From Thiohalocapsa sp. (GTDB lineage: Bacteria; Pseudomonadota; Gammaproteobacteria; Chromatiales; Chromatiaceae), in NCBI RefSeq assembly GCF_019695415.1, contig NZ_JAIFKJ010000622.1, positions 1 to 5,847 on the forward strand: 5,847 nt of DNA. The letters are read 5' to 3'. The position numbers and the translations under genes are program-made. The notes under the pieces were generated by a model, which had not been told where the DNA came from, searched no databases, and worked only from the letters and a program-made list of their open reading frames with translations. Each line of letters starts with the position of its first letter. The stretch's first letter is position 1. Below are positions 1-4,906 of this stretch, piece after piece.

Positions 1-227
1 CCTCCGCTCCCCTTGTCCCGCGTTCTGCTCCCCTCGGCCCGTCCCAGTAGGCGCATCGTCGGCGTGTCGCTCCCCCTGCCGGTCGGCCCCCGGAGGTCAT
101 AAGCGCGGAAAATGTGGGCTGGCCCTGTCGCCTGGCCCAGGTCCCCACCGGCGGCTGCAGCGTCCTCAGCGGGCTCCGACAAACTGGCCCGATCGCCGCC
201 AGCAGCGGGGGGCAGGCTCGGGCGCAT
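1..227 (-). CDS. algC: Phosphomannomutase/phosphoglucomutase, N-terminal fragment (AlgC type)
   Basis: This is the N-terminal 75 codons of a gene cut by the left window edge. Family members interconvert hexose 6-phosphates and 1-phosphates (mannose, glucose) in the cytoplasm for exopolysaccharide and lipopolysaccharide precursors. I see the family's opening motif IFRAYDLRG at residues 39-47 (bases 87-113), then LGRAEGS at 61-67, which aligns with the usual IGRAIGS. The phosphoserine loop lies outside the window. The ATG at 227 is chosen because it falls two bases after the dut stop (TGA-CC-ATG), suggesting translational coupling; only a weak purine-rich stretch precedes it. Residues 1-38 are rich in Ala, Gly and Pro and longer than the short lead-in I recall for Pseudomonas AlgC. 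After residue 47 the match to the family becomes poor and the codons change (AGG, AGA, GGA, CTA). The dut-algC order supports the call. The family is fairly sure; the exact substrate is not. Confidence 0.72.
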   Translation of the reverse strand, partial: MRPSLPPAAGGDRASLSEPAEDAAAAGGDLGQATGPAHIFRAYDLRGPTGRGSDTPTMRLLGRAEGSRTRDKGSG

Positions 228-229
228 GG

Positions 230-688
230 TCAAATCCGCCCGCTGTGGCCGAAGCCGCCCGTGCCGCGAGCGCTGGCGGCAAAGTCGTCCACCAGCTCCA
301 GCTCGGCATGCACCACCGGCACCAGCACCAGTTGCGCGATGCGCTCGCCCACCTCGATGCGGAAAGCGTCGCGCCCGCGGTTCCAGCAGGAGACCAGAAG
401 CTCGCCTTGGTAGTCAGCGTCGATGAGACCCACCAGATTGCCCAGCACGATGCCGTGGCGGTGGCCGAGCCCGGAGCGGGGCAGGATCATGGCCGCGAGC
501 CCGGGCTCGGCGATGTGCACGGCCATGCCCGTCGGGAGCAGCTCGGCGTCGCCCGGCGCCAGCTCCACCGGCGCCGGCGGCAGTGCACGCAGGTCCATGC
601 CCGCGGCACCTTCGGTGGCATAGGTCGGGAGTGGAAAGTCCCGCCCGAGCCGCGGATCCAACACCTTAACCTGAAGCCGATGCCGCAT
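230..688 (-). CDS. dut: Deoxyuridine 5'-triphosphate nucleotidohydrolase (dUTPase)
   Basis: Dut hydrolyses dUTP to dUMP and pyrophosphate, keeping uracil out of DNA and supplying dUMP for thymidylate synthesis. It is a cytoplasmic homotrimer. All five trimeric dUTPase motifs are visible in 152 residues: AGMDL (29-33), PRSGLG (70-75), GLIDADYQGELLV (87-99) with the catalytic aspartate D90, RIAQLV (116-121), and the C-terminal GTGGFGHSG (142-150) that closes over the nucleotide. The length matches the E. coli enzyme. The frame opens 12 bases earlier with a TTG, but that codon has no ribosome binding site. I prefer the ATG at 688, which gives the usual short N-terminus and has GGAA just upstream. 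The start lies inside coaBC, overlapping its last 23 bases, so the two are cotranscribed and probably translationally coupled. algC follows after two bases. Confidence 0.97.
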   Translation of the reverse strand: MRHRLQVKVLDPRLGRDFPLPTYATEGAAGMDLRALPPAPVELAPGDAELLPTGMAVHIAEPGLAAMILPRSGLGHRHGIVLGNLVGLIDADYQGELLVSCWNRGRDAFRIEVGERIAQLVLVPVVHAELELVDDFAASARGTGGFGHSGRI

Positions 689-1883
689 AACGTTCCGCAA
701 TCAGTTGCGTCAGGGCCGTCGCCAACGCGGGTTTCGGCTGCAGGGGGAGCGCACGGCGCCCTCCCGGCCAGAGGACCAGCAGGGCGTTGTCGTCAGCCTC
801 AAAGCCGCCGACGGCGCCGCCAACCTCGTTGGCTGCGATCATATCGAGCCCCTTACGCTCGAGCTTGGCACGCGCCATCGCTTCCACGGCGTCTGTCTCG
901 GCGGCGAATCCAACCGTGAAAGGCTTATCGGGAAGGGCAGCGACGGCGGTGAGAATGTCCGGGTTGCGCACGAGCTTGAGGGTCAGGCTGTCGGCGTCCT
1001 TTTTGAGCTTCGTCGGCATCGGGTCTGCCGGGCGGTAGTCCGCCACGGCGGCGGCGGCGACGAAGATCGCGCAGTCCGCAATGCGGTCCATCACGGCGGC
1101 GTGCATATCCGCGGCGGATTCCGCACGCACACGGGTGACGCTCACAGGACAAGGCAGCGCAGAGGGGCCTGAGACCAGCGTCACCCGCGCACCGGCGCGA
1201 GCCAAGGCGGCCGCCAGTGCATAGCCCATTTTGCCCGAGCTGCGGTTGCCCACATAGCGCACCGGATCGATTGCCTCACGTGTGGGCCCGGCGGTGATCA
1301 GCACTGGCACATTCGCCAGCGCCGACTTCGGCTGCGCGGACGGGCCGGGGAGCAGCGCTGCTGCGATCTCCGCGGGCTCCAGCATCCGCCCCGGACCTGT
1401 CTCACCACAGGCCTGCTCCCCGTCGGCCGGCCCGAGCAGCCGGCAGCCGCGCCGGGCCAGCACCTGGACGTTCGCTGCCGTCGCCGGATGCTGCCACATC
1501 TGTTGGTTCATCGCCGGTGCGATGCTCACTGGCGCGGTTGTCGCCAGCACCAGCGTTGTCAGCAGATCATCCGCCAAGCCATGGGCAAGACGTGCGATGA
1601 GATGCGCCGTCGCCGGCGCGAGCAGGATGTGGTCGGCCCAACGCGCGAGCGCGATGTGGTCCATACCCGCCTCGGCCTCGGGTGCCAACAGCGCCGTGCG
1701 CACCGGCCGCCCGGAGACGGCCTGCAGGCTGAGCGGCGTGACGAAAGACGCCGCCGCCGCAGTCATGACCACCTGGACGGCGGCACACCGCTCCACCAGC
1801 CGCCGGACCAGCTCCGGCGTCTTGTAGGCCGCGATGCCGCCGCTGACCCCCAGCAGGATCTTCTGCGACCCTTCGTCGGACAC
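666..1883 (-). CDS. coaBC: Bifunctional phosphopantothenoylcysteine synthetase/decarboxylase
   Basis: CoaBC (Dfp) carries out two consecutive steps of coenzyme A synthesis: CTP-dependent joining of 4'-phosphopantothenate to cysteine (CoaB, C-terminal half), then FMN-dependent decarboxylation to 4'-phosphopantetheine (CoaC, N-terminal half). In 405 residues I see the CoaC flavin motif GVSGGIAAYKTPE (12-24), the active-site histidine in DHIALARWAD (H76), PAMNQQM (123-129), and the substrate-flap cysteine in QACGETGPGRM (C159). For CoaB I see ITAGPTREAIDPVRY (196-210), NRSSGKMG (213-220), AAVADYRPAD (278-287), TKLKKD with probable catalytic K292, and VRNPDI (305-310). The start is the GTG at 1883. 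It gives the family length (E. coli is 406) and begins just before the flavin motif. The frame stays open upstream to 2012, but those 43 residues do not resemble the family and run through the promoter region. First gene of the coaBC-dut-algC operon. Confidence 0.96.
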   Translation of the reverse strand: MSDEGSQKILLGVSGGIAAYKTPELVRRLVERCAAVQVVMTAAAASFVTPLSLQAVSGRPVRTALLAPEAEAGMDHIALARWADHILLAPATAHLIARLAHGLADDLLTTLVLATTAPVSIAPAMNQQMWQHPATAANVQVLARRGCRLLGPADGEQACGETGPGRMLEPAEIAAALLPGPSAQPKSALANVPVLITAGPTREAIDPVRYVGNRSSGKMGYALAAALARAGARVTLVSGPSALPCPVSVTRVRAESAADMHAAVMDRIADCAIFVAAAAVADYRPADPMPTKLKKDADSLTLKLVRNPDILTAVAALPDKPFTVGFAAETDAVEAMARAKLERKGLDMIAANEVGGAVGGFEADDNALLVLWPGGRRALPLQPKPALATALTQLIAERYAASASG

Positions 1884-1926
1884 GGTGCTCGCTGCGCAAC
1901 CTGAATCATCGTGGAACCAACGCGGG

Positions 1927-1932
1927 ATTGTA
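1927..1932 (-). promoter_or_regulatory. Candidate -10 box for the coaBC-dut-algC operon
   Basis: On the minus strand this hexamer reads TACAAT, five of six matches to the sigma70 consensus TATAAT, in otherwise very GC-rich DNA. It lies 43 bases upstream of the coaBC GTG, which would give a leader of roughly 37 bases. No good -35 hexamer sits 16-18 bases further upstream; that place is taken by the palindrome at 1948-1961. Transcription may therefore depend on an activator or use a poor -35. Inferred from sequence only. Confidence 0.5.
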
Positions 1933-1947
1933 GCGCAGTCTCGACAA

Positions 1948-1961
1948 GCGCTCGCGAGCGC
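1948..1961. repeat. Perfect 14-bp palindrome upstream of coaBC
   Basis: GCGCTCGCGAGCGC reads identically on both strands. It begins 15 bases beyond the coaBC -10 hexamer, covering the place where a -35 element would be. That makes it a possible operator, but GC-rich genomes produce such self-complementary words by chance more often than others do. Confidence 0.35.
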
Positions 1962-1991
1962 ACGCGCGCCGCTTCGATCTGGAAGATGACA

Positions 1992-2013
1992 TTGCGCGCA
2001 CCGGTGACGCAAA
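1992..2013. repeat. Interrupted dyad in the coaBC-radC divergent region
   Basis: The arms TTGCG (1992-1996) and CGCAA (2009-2013) flank a perfect 8-bp palindrome, CACCGGTG (1999-2006), making a nearly symmetric nested dyad of 22 bases. It lies about 70 bases upstream of the radC start, a plausible place for an operator or the radC promoter, though I see no convincing -10 hexamer beside it. It does not resemble a LexA box (CTGT-N8-ACAG). Confidence 0.35.
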
Positions 2014-2065
2014 ACGTGTACGGCGGGGCTGGCGCTGGGGTAAGCTCCGCACTGCCGCAGCGCCT

Positions 2066-2073
2066 AGGGGGAG
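2066..2073 (+). promoter_or_regulatory. Ribosome binding site fixing the radC start
   Basis: AGGGGGAG ends eight bases before the ATG at 2082. This supports that start over the upstream opening of the same frame at 1911, whose extra 57 residues resemble nothing in the family. Confidence 0.75.
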
Positions 2074-2081
2074 ACACCGCC

Positions 2082-2756
2082 ATGCCCATCAGTGATTGGC
2101 CCGAGCAGGAGCGCCCGCGAGAGAAGCTTATCGACCGCAGTGCCGGTGCGCTGAATGACGCCGAGCTGCTCGCCATCTTTCTGCGTACCGGGGTCAAGGG
2201 TCGCAGCGCCGTGGACCTCGCCCGCGATCTGCTCGCGGATTTCGGCGGCCTCGTCGGGCTGTTGTCGGCGAGCCAGGCGGAGTTCTGCCGCGGCAAGGGA
2301 CTCGGTGTGGCCAAATACGTGCAGTTGCAGGCGGCGCTCGAGCTCAGCCGGCGGTATCTGCGGGCCGAGATCGCCGAGCGCGACGTGCTGACGAGCCCAG
2401 AGGCCGTGCGCAACTACCTGAAAAGCCGCCTGCGCGCACATCCGCACGAGGTCTTCGCCTGCCTGTTTCTAGACAACCGCCATCGCATCATCGAGTACCG
2501 CGAGCTCTTCCGCGGGACCATCGACGGGGCCAGCGTGCATCCGCGGGAGGTAGTGCGTGAGGCCATGCGTTGGAACGCGGCGGCCGTCATTTTCGCCCAC
2601 AATCATCCGTCCGGCGTCGCGGAGCCGAGCCAGGCGGACCTGCGTATCACCCAGCGCCTGCAGGACGCCCTGGCGTTGGTGGATGTGCGTGTGCTCGACC
2701 ATATCGTCATCGGCGAGGGGGACGGCACCTCTTTCGCCGAGCGCGGCTTGCTCTAA
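2082..2756 (+). CDS. radC: RadC family JAMM-domain protein
   Basis: RadC proteins have an N-terminal helix-hairpin-helix-like region and a C-terminal JAMM/MPN+ metalloprotease-type domain. The historical link to DNA repair is doubtful and the true role in the cell is unsettled. In 224 residues I see the conserved opening ending PREKL (12-16), then ALNDAELLAIFLRTG (23-37), and GKGLGVAKYVQLQAALELSRRY (71-92), the likely helix-hairpin-helix. The catalytic domain holds LFLDNRHR (128-135), VHPREVVREA (152-161), the full JAMM metal motif HNHPSGVAEPSQAD (H173, H175, S183, D186; HxH-x7-S-x2-D), and the terminal DHIVIGEGDGTSFAERGLL. The length matches E. coli RadC (about 222 residues), and all metal-binding positions are present, so an active protein is expected. 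It is divergent from coaBC and followed by rpmB with its own promoter; I see no clear intrinsic terminator after radC. Confidence 0.95.
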   Translation: MPISDWPEQERPREKLIDRSAGALNDAELLAIFLRTGVKGRSAVDLARDLLADFGGLVGLLSASQAEFCRGKGLGVAKYVQLQAALELSRRYLRAEIAERDVLTSPEAVRNYLKSRLRAHPHEVFACLFLDNRHRIIEYRELFRGTIDGASVHPREVVREAMRWNAAAVIFAHNHPSGVAEPSQADLRITQRLQDALALVDVRVLDHIVIGEGDGTSFAERGLL

Positions 2757-2806
2757 GGGCACCGCAACCACCCGCGAGTGTCCGCGTTGGAATACCGAAA
2801 AGCTGC

Positions 2807-2835
2807 TTGAACGCCTTACTTCTGGCGGATATACT
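2807..2835 (+). promoter_or_regulatory. Sigma70-type promoter for rpmB-rpmG
   Basis: TTGAAC (2807-2812) and TATACT (2830-2835) are separated by exactly 17 bases, the optimal spacing. The -10 matches the consensus at five of six positions and the -35 at four. This is the best promoter in the window. It lies in a locally A/T-richer stretch after radC, and predicts a start near 2842 and a leader of about 110 bases before rpmB. Confidence 0.78.
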
Positions 2836-2861
2836 GACCGGCTTTGTACAGTGACGCGTCC

Positions 2862-2931
2862 GCCCGCATCACGCTTTGCCGCACCAGCCGGCAGGCCAAC
2901 GCGCTCTCGTAGACGTCTCATCGACGCGGGC
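2862..2931 (+). promoter_or_regulatory. Possible folded leader of the rpmB mRNA
   Basis: Bases 2862-2870 (GCCCGCATC) and 2923-2931 (GACGCGGGC) can pair over nine positions with one A-C mismatch, closing a 70-base element. Inside is a hairpin TGCCG (2877-2881)/CGGCA (2889-2893) with a seven-base loop, and the palindrome AGACGTCT at 2911-2918. The element ends eight bases before the rpmB ribosome binding site, where a ribosomal-protein autoregulatory structure could act. Read by eye without energy calculation; no known leader family recognised. Confidence 0.3.
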
Positions 2932-2952
2932 CACACATAGGAGCCTCGGGCC

Positions 2953-3189
2953 ATGTCCAAAGTCTGCCAGGTGACCGGCAAGCGCCCGGTGACCGGAAAC
3001 AATGTCTCGCACGCGCACAACAAGACGCGGCGGCGCTTTCTGCCGAATCTGCACTACCATCGCTTTTGGGTGGAGAGCGAGAAGCGCTGGGTGCGGCTGC
3101 GCGTATCCACCAAGGGCTTGCGCATCATCGACAAGCTTGGCATCGACGCCGTCCTGGGTGATATACGCGCCCGCGGCGAGAAGGTGTGA
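2953..3189 (+). CDS. rpmB: 50S ribosomal protein L28
   Basis: L28 is a small basic protein of the large ribosomal subunit that binds 23S rRNA. The 78 residues match the family from end to end and have the same length as E. coli L28: MSKVCQVTGKRPVTGNN at the N-terminus, RRRFLPNLHYHRFWVESEKRWVRLRVSTKGLR in the middle and the C-terminal RARGEKV. Only one cysteine (C5) is present, so this is the zinc-free type rather than the four-cysteine form. AGGAG at 2939-2943, nine bases before the ATG, sets the start. It has its own promoter at 2807-2835 and leads into rpmG 111 bases downstream, the pairing usual in Gammaproteobacteria. Confidence 0.98.
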   Translation: MSKVCQVTGKRPVTGNNVSHAHNKTRRRFLPNLHYHRFWVESEKRWVRLRVSTKGLRIIDKLGIDAVLGDIRARGEKV

Positions 3190-3208
3190 GTGGCGCCACC
3201 CGGCGCCG

Positions 3209-3268
3209 CCCCAGCCTAAGGCCCAGCCCAACGCCCAGCCCAGCACTCAGCCCGACACACAGCCCAGC
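3209..3268 (+). repeat. Degenerate 12-bp tandem repeat, five copies, in the rpmB-rpmG spacer
   Basis: Five head-to-tail 12-base units fill the middle of the spacer: CCCCAGCCTAAG (3209), GCCCAGCCCAAC (3221), GCCCAGCCCAGC (3233), ACTCAGCCCGAC (3245) and ACACAGCCCAGC (3257). All share a CAGCC core. By my count the 60 bases hold 32 C, 11 G, 15 A and 2 T, so the transcript would be C-rich, G-poor and probably unstructured, as Rho-loading sites are. In one plus-strand frame the units would read x-Gln-Pro-x, but neither ribosomal gene uses that frame. The array ends 18 bases before the rpmG ribosome binding site. Confidence 0.8.
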
Positions 3269-3300
3269 ATCGATCACGCGCTTAACGAGGTAGCACGCAC

Positions 3301-3468
3301 ATGGCCAAGGCAGCTCGCGAAAAGATCCGCCTCAACTCGAGCGCGGGAACAGGTCACTTCTACACAACGACCAAAAACAAACGCAATCAGCCGGGCAAGA
3401 TGGAGATCAAGAAGTTCGACCCTGTCGCCCGCAAGCACGTCATGTACAAAGAAGGCAAGATCAAATAG
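3301..3468 (+). CDS. rpmG: 50S ribosomal protein L33
   Basis: L33 is a very small basic protein of the large ribosomal subunit near the E site. The 55 residues match the E. coli length. The sequence begins MAKAAREKIRLNSSAGTGHF, continues with YTTTKNKRNQPGKMEIKKFD, and ends PVARKHVMYKEGKIK. There are no cysteines, so this is the zinc-independent form. The ATG at 3301 is preceded by GAGGT at 3287-3291 with nine bases between. It is the last gene of the rpmB-rpmG unit; the intrinsic terminator begins 25 bases after the TAG stop. The gene is short enough to be missed by length-filtered gene finding. Confidence 0.97.
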   Translation: MAKAAREKIRLNSSAGTGHFYTTTKNKRNQPGKMEIKKFDPVARKHVMYKEGKIK

Positions 3469-3493
3469 CGCGACAGCAAAGCGCAACCTGAAG

Positions 3494-3516
3494 AAACCCG
3501 CGTTCGCGGGTTTTTT
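3494..3516 (+). terminator. Rho-independent terminator of rpmB-rpmG
   Basis: AAACCCGC (3494-3501) pairs perfectly with GCGGGTTT (3506-3513) around a four-base loop GTTC, and the T run continues to 3516 (TTTTTT from 3511). It starts 25 bases after the rpmG stop. On the minus strand the same stem is followed by TTTCTTC, so it could also stop weakly the convergent desaturase transcript. Confidence 0.93.
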
Positions 3517-3560
3517 ATGCCGATCCCCAGAGCCGCATGGCGCGGCTGCGGGCGAGACTC

Positions 3561-3581
3561 GCACCAAGCCTGGCCTGGTGC
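3561..3581. repeat. Hairpin-forming inverted repeat between rpmG and the desaturase
   Basis: GCACCA (3561-3566) and TGGTGC (3576-3581) form a perfect six-base stem with a nine-base loop, 17 bases beyond the desaturase stop on the minus strand. No T run follows on either strand, so it is not a standard terminator. It could protect the 3' end of the desaturase mRNA. Confidence 0.4.
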
Positions 3582-3598
3582 GCGCCGTCCCGCCCCGA

Positions 3599-4786
3599 TC
3601 AGTGCGCCGGAGCCCCCACCAAGGCCATCCCCCGCAGCTGGCGCGAAAACCGCTCCAACGCCTGGATACCGGTGGCCTCGGCCTGATGGCACCAGTCCTG
3701 CAGCTGCTGCAACAGGGCGTCCTGGGAAGGCGCGTTGCGCTCCCAGATCTGCTGCAGGCGTTCGCGGAACTGGTAGACCACCGCAAGCTGCTGGCTCTGC
3801 GTCAGCAGATGCTCGAGATTACGCCGCCCGTGCTCGTCGAGCTGACTCCAAGTCCGCGCAAGCATGCGGGCCGCATGCCGCGGAGAGATATCGCAGTTGC
3901 GCACCTCACTGCCGAGGGCCTCGCGCGTTACCGGCTTCAGCACATCCAGACTGAAGCGCCGCACCACGTGCATCCGCCCGATGAGAAATGCCCTCAAGGT
4001 ATCCAAGTCGACGTTGCGCTTGCCCTCGATGAAGCGCGGCCACGGCGCTACGCGCTTGACTCGCGCGAGGCCCAGCCAACTGAACAGCCGGATGTAGAGC
4101 CAGCCGAGGTCAAGCTCCCAGCGGCGCATGGCGAGCCGCGCCGAGGACGGGAACGCATGGTGGTTGTTGTGCAGCTCTTCTCCGCCGATGAGCACGCCCC
4201 AGGGCAGGATGTTGGTAGCCGCATCCGGTGTCTCGAAGTTGCGGTAGCCCCAAGAGTGGCCGACACCGTTGATCACGCCCGCGGCAAGCACCGGGATCCA
4301 GAGCATCTGCACCGCCCAGGCTGCGAGGCCATAGACACCGAAAAGCAGCAGATCCAGTACCAACATCAGAGCGATGCCGTACCAGCTGAACCGGCTGTAG
4401 AGGTTGCGCTCGAGCCAATCGTCGGGCGTGCCCTGGCCGTAGCGCACCAGGTCGTCGGCGTTCTTGGCAGCGGCCATGTACAGCTCGGAGCCTCGCCAGA
4501 ATACGGTGCGCAGACCCAACACCTGCGGGCTGTGCGGGTCACGCGAGGTCTCGCAGTGGGCGTGGTGCTTGCGGTGCACCGCCACCCATTGCCGTGTCAC
4601 CATGCCGGTGGTGAGCCAGAGCCAGAATCGGAATAGATGGGCGAGCGCCGGATGCAGGTGCAGCGCGCGATGTGCCTGGGCACGATGCAGATAAATCGTG
4701 ACGGCAAGAATGGTGAGATGGGTCATCGCCAGTATGGCGACGATTACCTGCCAAGGTGAGAAATCCAGCAGACCCTGGTACGTCAT
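3599..4786 (-). CDS. Membrane fatty acid desaturase (acyl-lipid/acyl-CoA delta-9 type)
   Basis: Membrane di-iron desaturases put a double bond into saturated acyl chains, using O2 and reducing power, and so adjust membrane fluidity. The three histidine boxes that bind the iron are intact in 395 residues: HRAQAH (34-39), HRKHH (71-75) and HNNHH (206-210), with a further conserved histidine in NGVGHSWGYRNF (H177). Hydrophobic stretches at about 13-33, 48-63, 136-156 and 158-175 are the likely membrane segments. The region after about 250 is polar and helical-looking and ends in QAEATGIQALERFSRQLR. A Pseudomonas desaturase recalled from memory shares this layout and near-identical length, so the tail belongs to the family. 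The ATG at 4786 has GAGGT seven bases before it; the TTG seven codons upstream lacks such a site. Convergent with rpmG. Positional preference and electron donor cannot be told from sequence. Confidence 0.93.
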   Translation of the reverse strand: MTYQGLLDFSPWQVIVAILAMTHLTILAVTIYLHRAQAHRALHLHPALAHLFRFWLWLTTGMVTRQWVAVHRKHHAHCETSRDPHSPQVLGLRTVFWRGSELYMAAAKNADDLVRYGQGTPDDWLERNLYSRFSWYGIALMLVLDLLLFGVYGLAAWAVQMLWIPVLAAGVINGVGHSWGYRNFETPDAATNILPWGVLIGGEELHNNHHAFPSSARLAMRRWELDLGWLYIRLFSWLGLARVKRVAPWPRFIEGKRNVDLDTLRAFLIGRMHVVRRFSLDVLKPVTREALGSEVRNCDISPRHAARMLARTWSQLDEHGRRNLEHLLTQSQQLAVVYQFRERLQQIWERNAPSQDALLQQLQDWCHQAEATGIQALERFSRQLRGMALVGAPAH

Positions 4787-4793
4787 TAAGCAG

Positions 4794-4798
4794 ACCTC
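4794..4798 (-). promoter_or_regulatory. Ribosome binding site fixing the desaturase start
   Basis: On the minus strand this reads GAGGT, seven bases before the ATG at 4786. It lies inside the alternative longer frame beginning with TTG at 4807 and argues against that start. Confidence 0.75.
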
Positions 4799-4860
4799 GG
4801 GGGGCAAATGGGGAAAGCCCCGGCCAATTTTGATGTTATCGGGGAGACATGTGCGGGCGC

Positions 4861-4866
4861 ACTATA
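4861..4866 (-). promoter_or_regulatory. Candidate -10 box for the desaturase gene
   Basis: On the minus strand this reads TATAGT, five of six matches to TATAAT, 74 bases upstream of the desaturase ATG and 40 bases past the hydantoinase stop. The -35 region is weak (TGGTGC at 17-base spacing). A perfect palindrome, CCGGGCCCGG (4872-4881), sits between the two, and a GGGG-CTTT-CCCC hairpin (4810-4821) lies in the predicted leader. The desaturase may therefore have its own regulated promoter rather than relying on read-through. Confidence 0.45.
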
Positions 4867-4906
4867 GCCAACCGGGCCCGGCGGCACCAGCACTGTCCGC
4901 GCAGCC

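Noticed and set aside
245..919. Plus-strand open frame of 224 codons opposite dut and coaBC
   Set aside because: It is antisense to two well-supported genes, has low-complexity His/Arg/Gln-rich composition, and reads across the dut-coaBC junction.
1884..2012. N-terminal extension of CoaBC by 43 residues, reading open up to 2012
   Set aside because: The extra residues are rich in Cys, Arg and Asp, unlike the family, and the extension would run through the -10 box and both dyads. The GTG at 1883 gives the standard length.
1911..2081. N-terminal extension of RadC by 57 residues
   Set aside because: It has no similarity to RadC, while the ATG at 2082 has a strong AGGGGGAG ribosome binding site and gives the normal protein length.
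2469..3023. Minus-strand open frame of 184 codons opposite radC and the rpmB leader
   Set aside because: It is a shadow of radC and includes the rpmB promoter; no domain or start signal was found.
3209..3268. The spacer repeat as a CRISPR array or a Gln-Pro-repeat protein segment
   Set aside because: The units are only 12 bases with no spacers between them, and the frame giving Gln-Pro repeats has no start signal and belongs to neither rpmB nor rpmG.
3599..4053. The desaturase C-terminal ~150 residues as a fused extra domain
   Set aside because: A Pseudomonas desaturase recalled from memory has nearly the same length and tail, so this looks like part of the family rather than a fusion.
3002..4636. 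A 544-codon plus-strand open frame running through rpmB, rpmG and antisense to the desaturase
   Set aside because: It overlaps two certain ribosomal protein genes in other frames and the desaturase on the opposite strand. Its composition (Arg, Pro, Ala, His) is typical of a GC-rich shadow frame, and no ribosome binding site or recognisable domain was seen.
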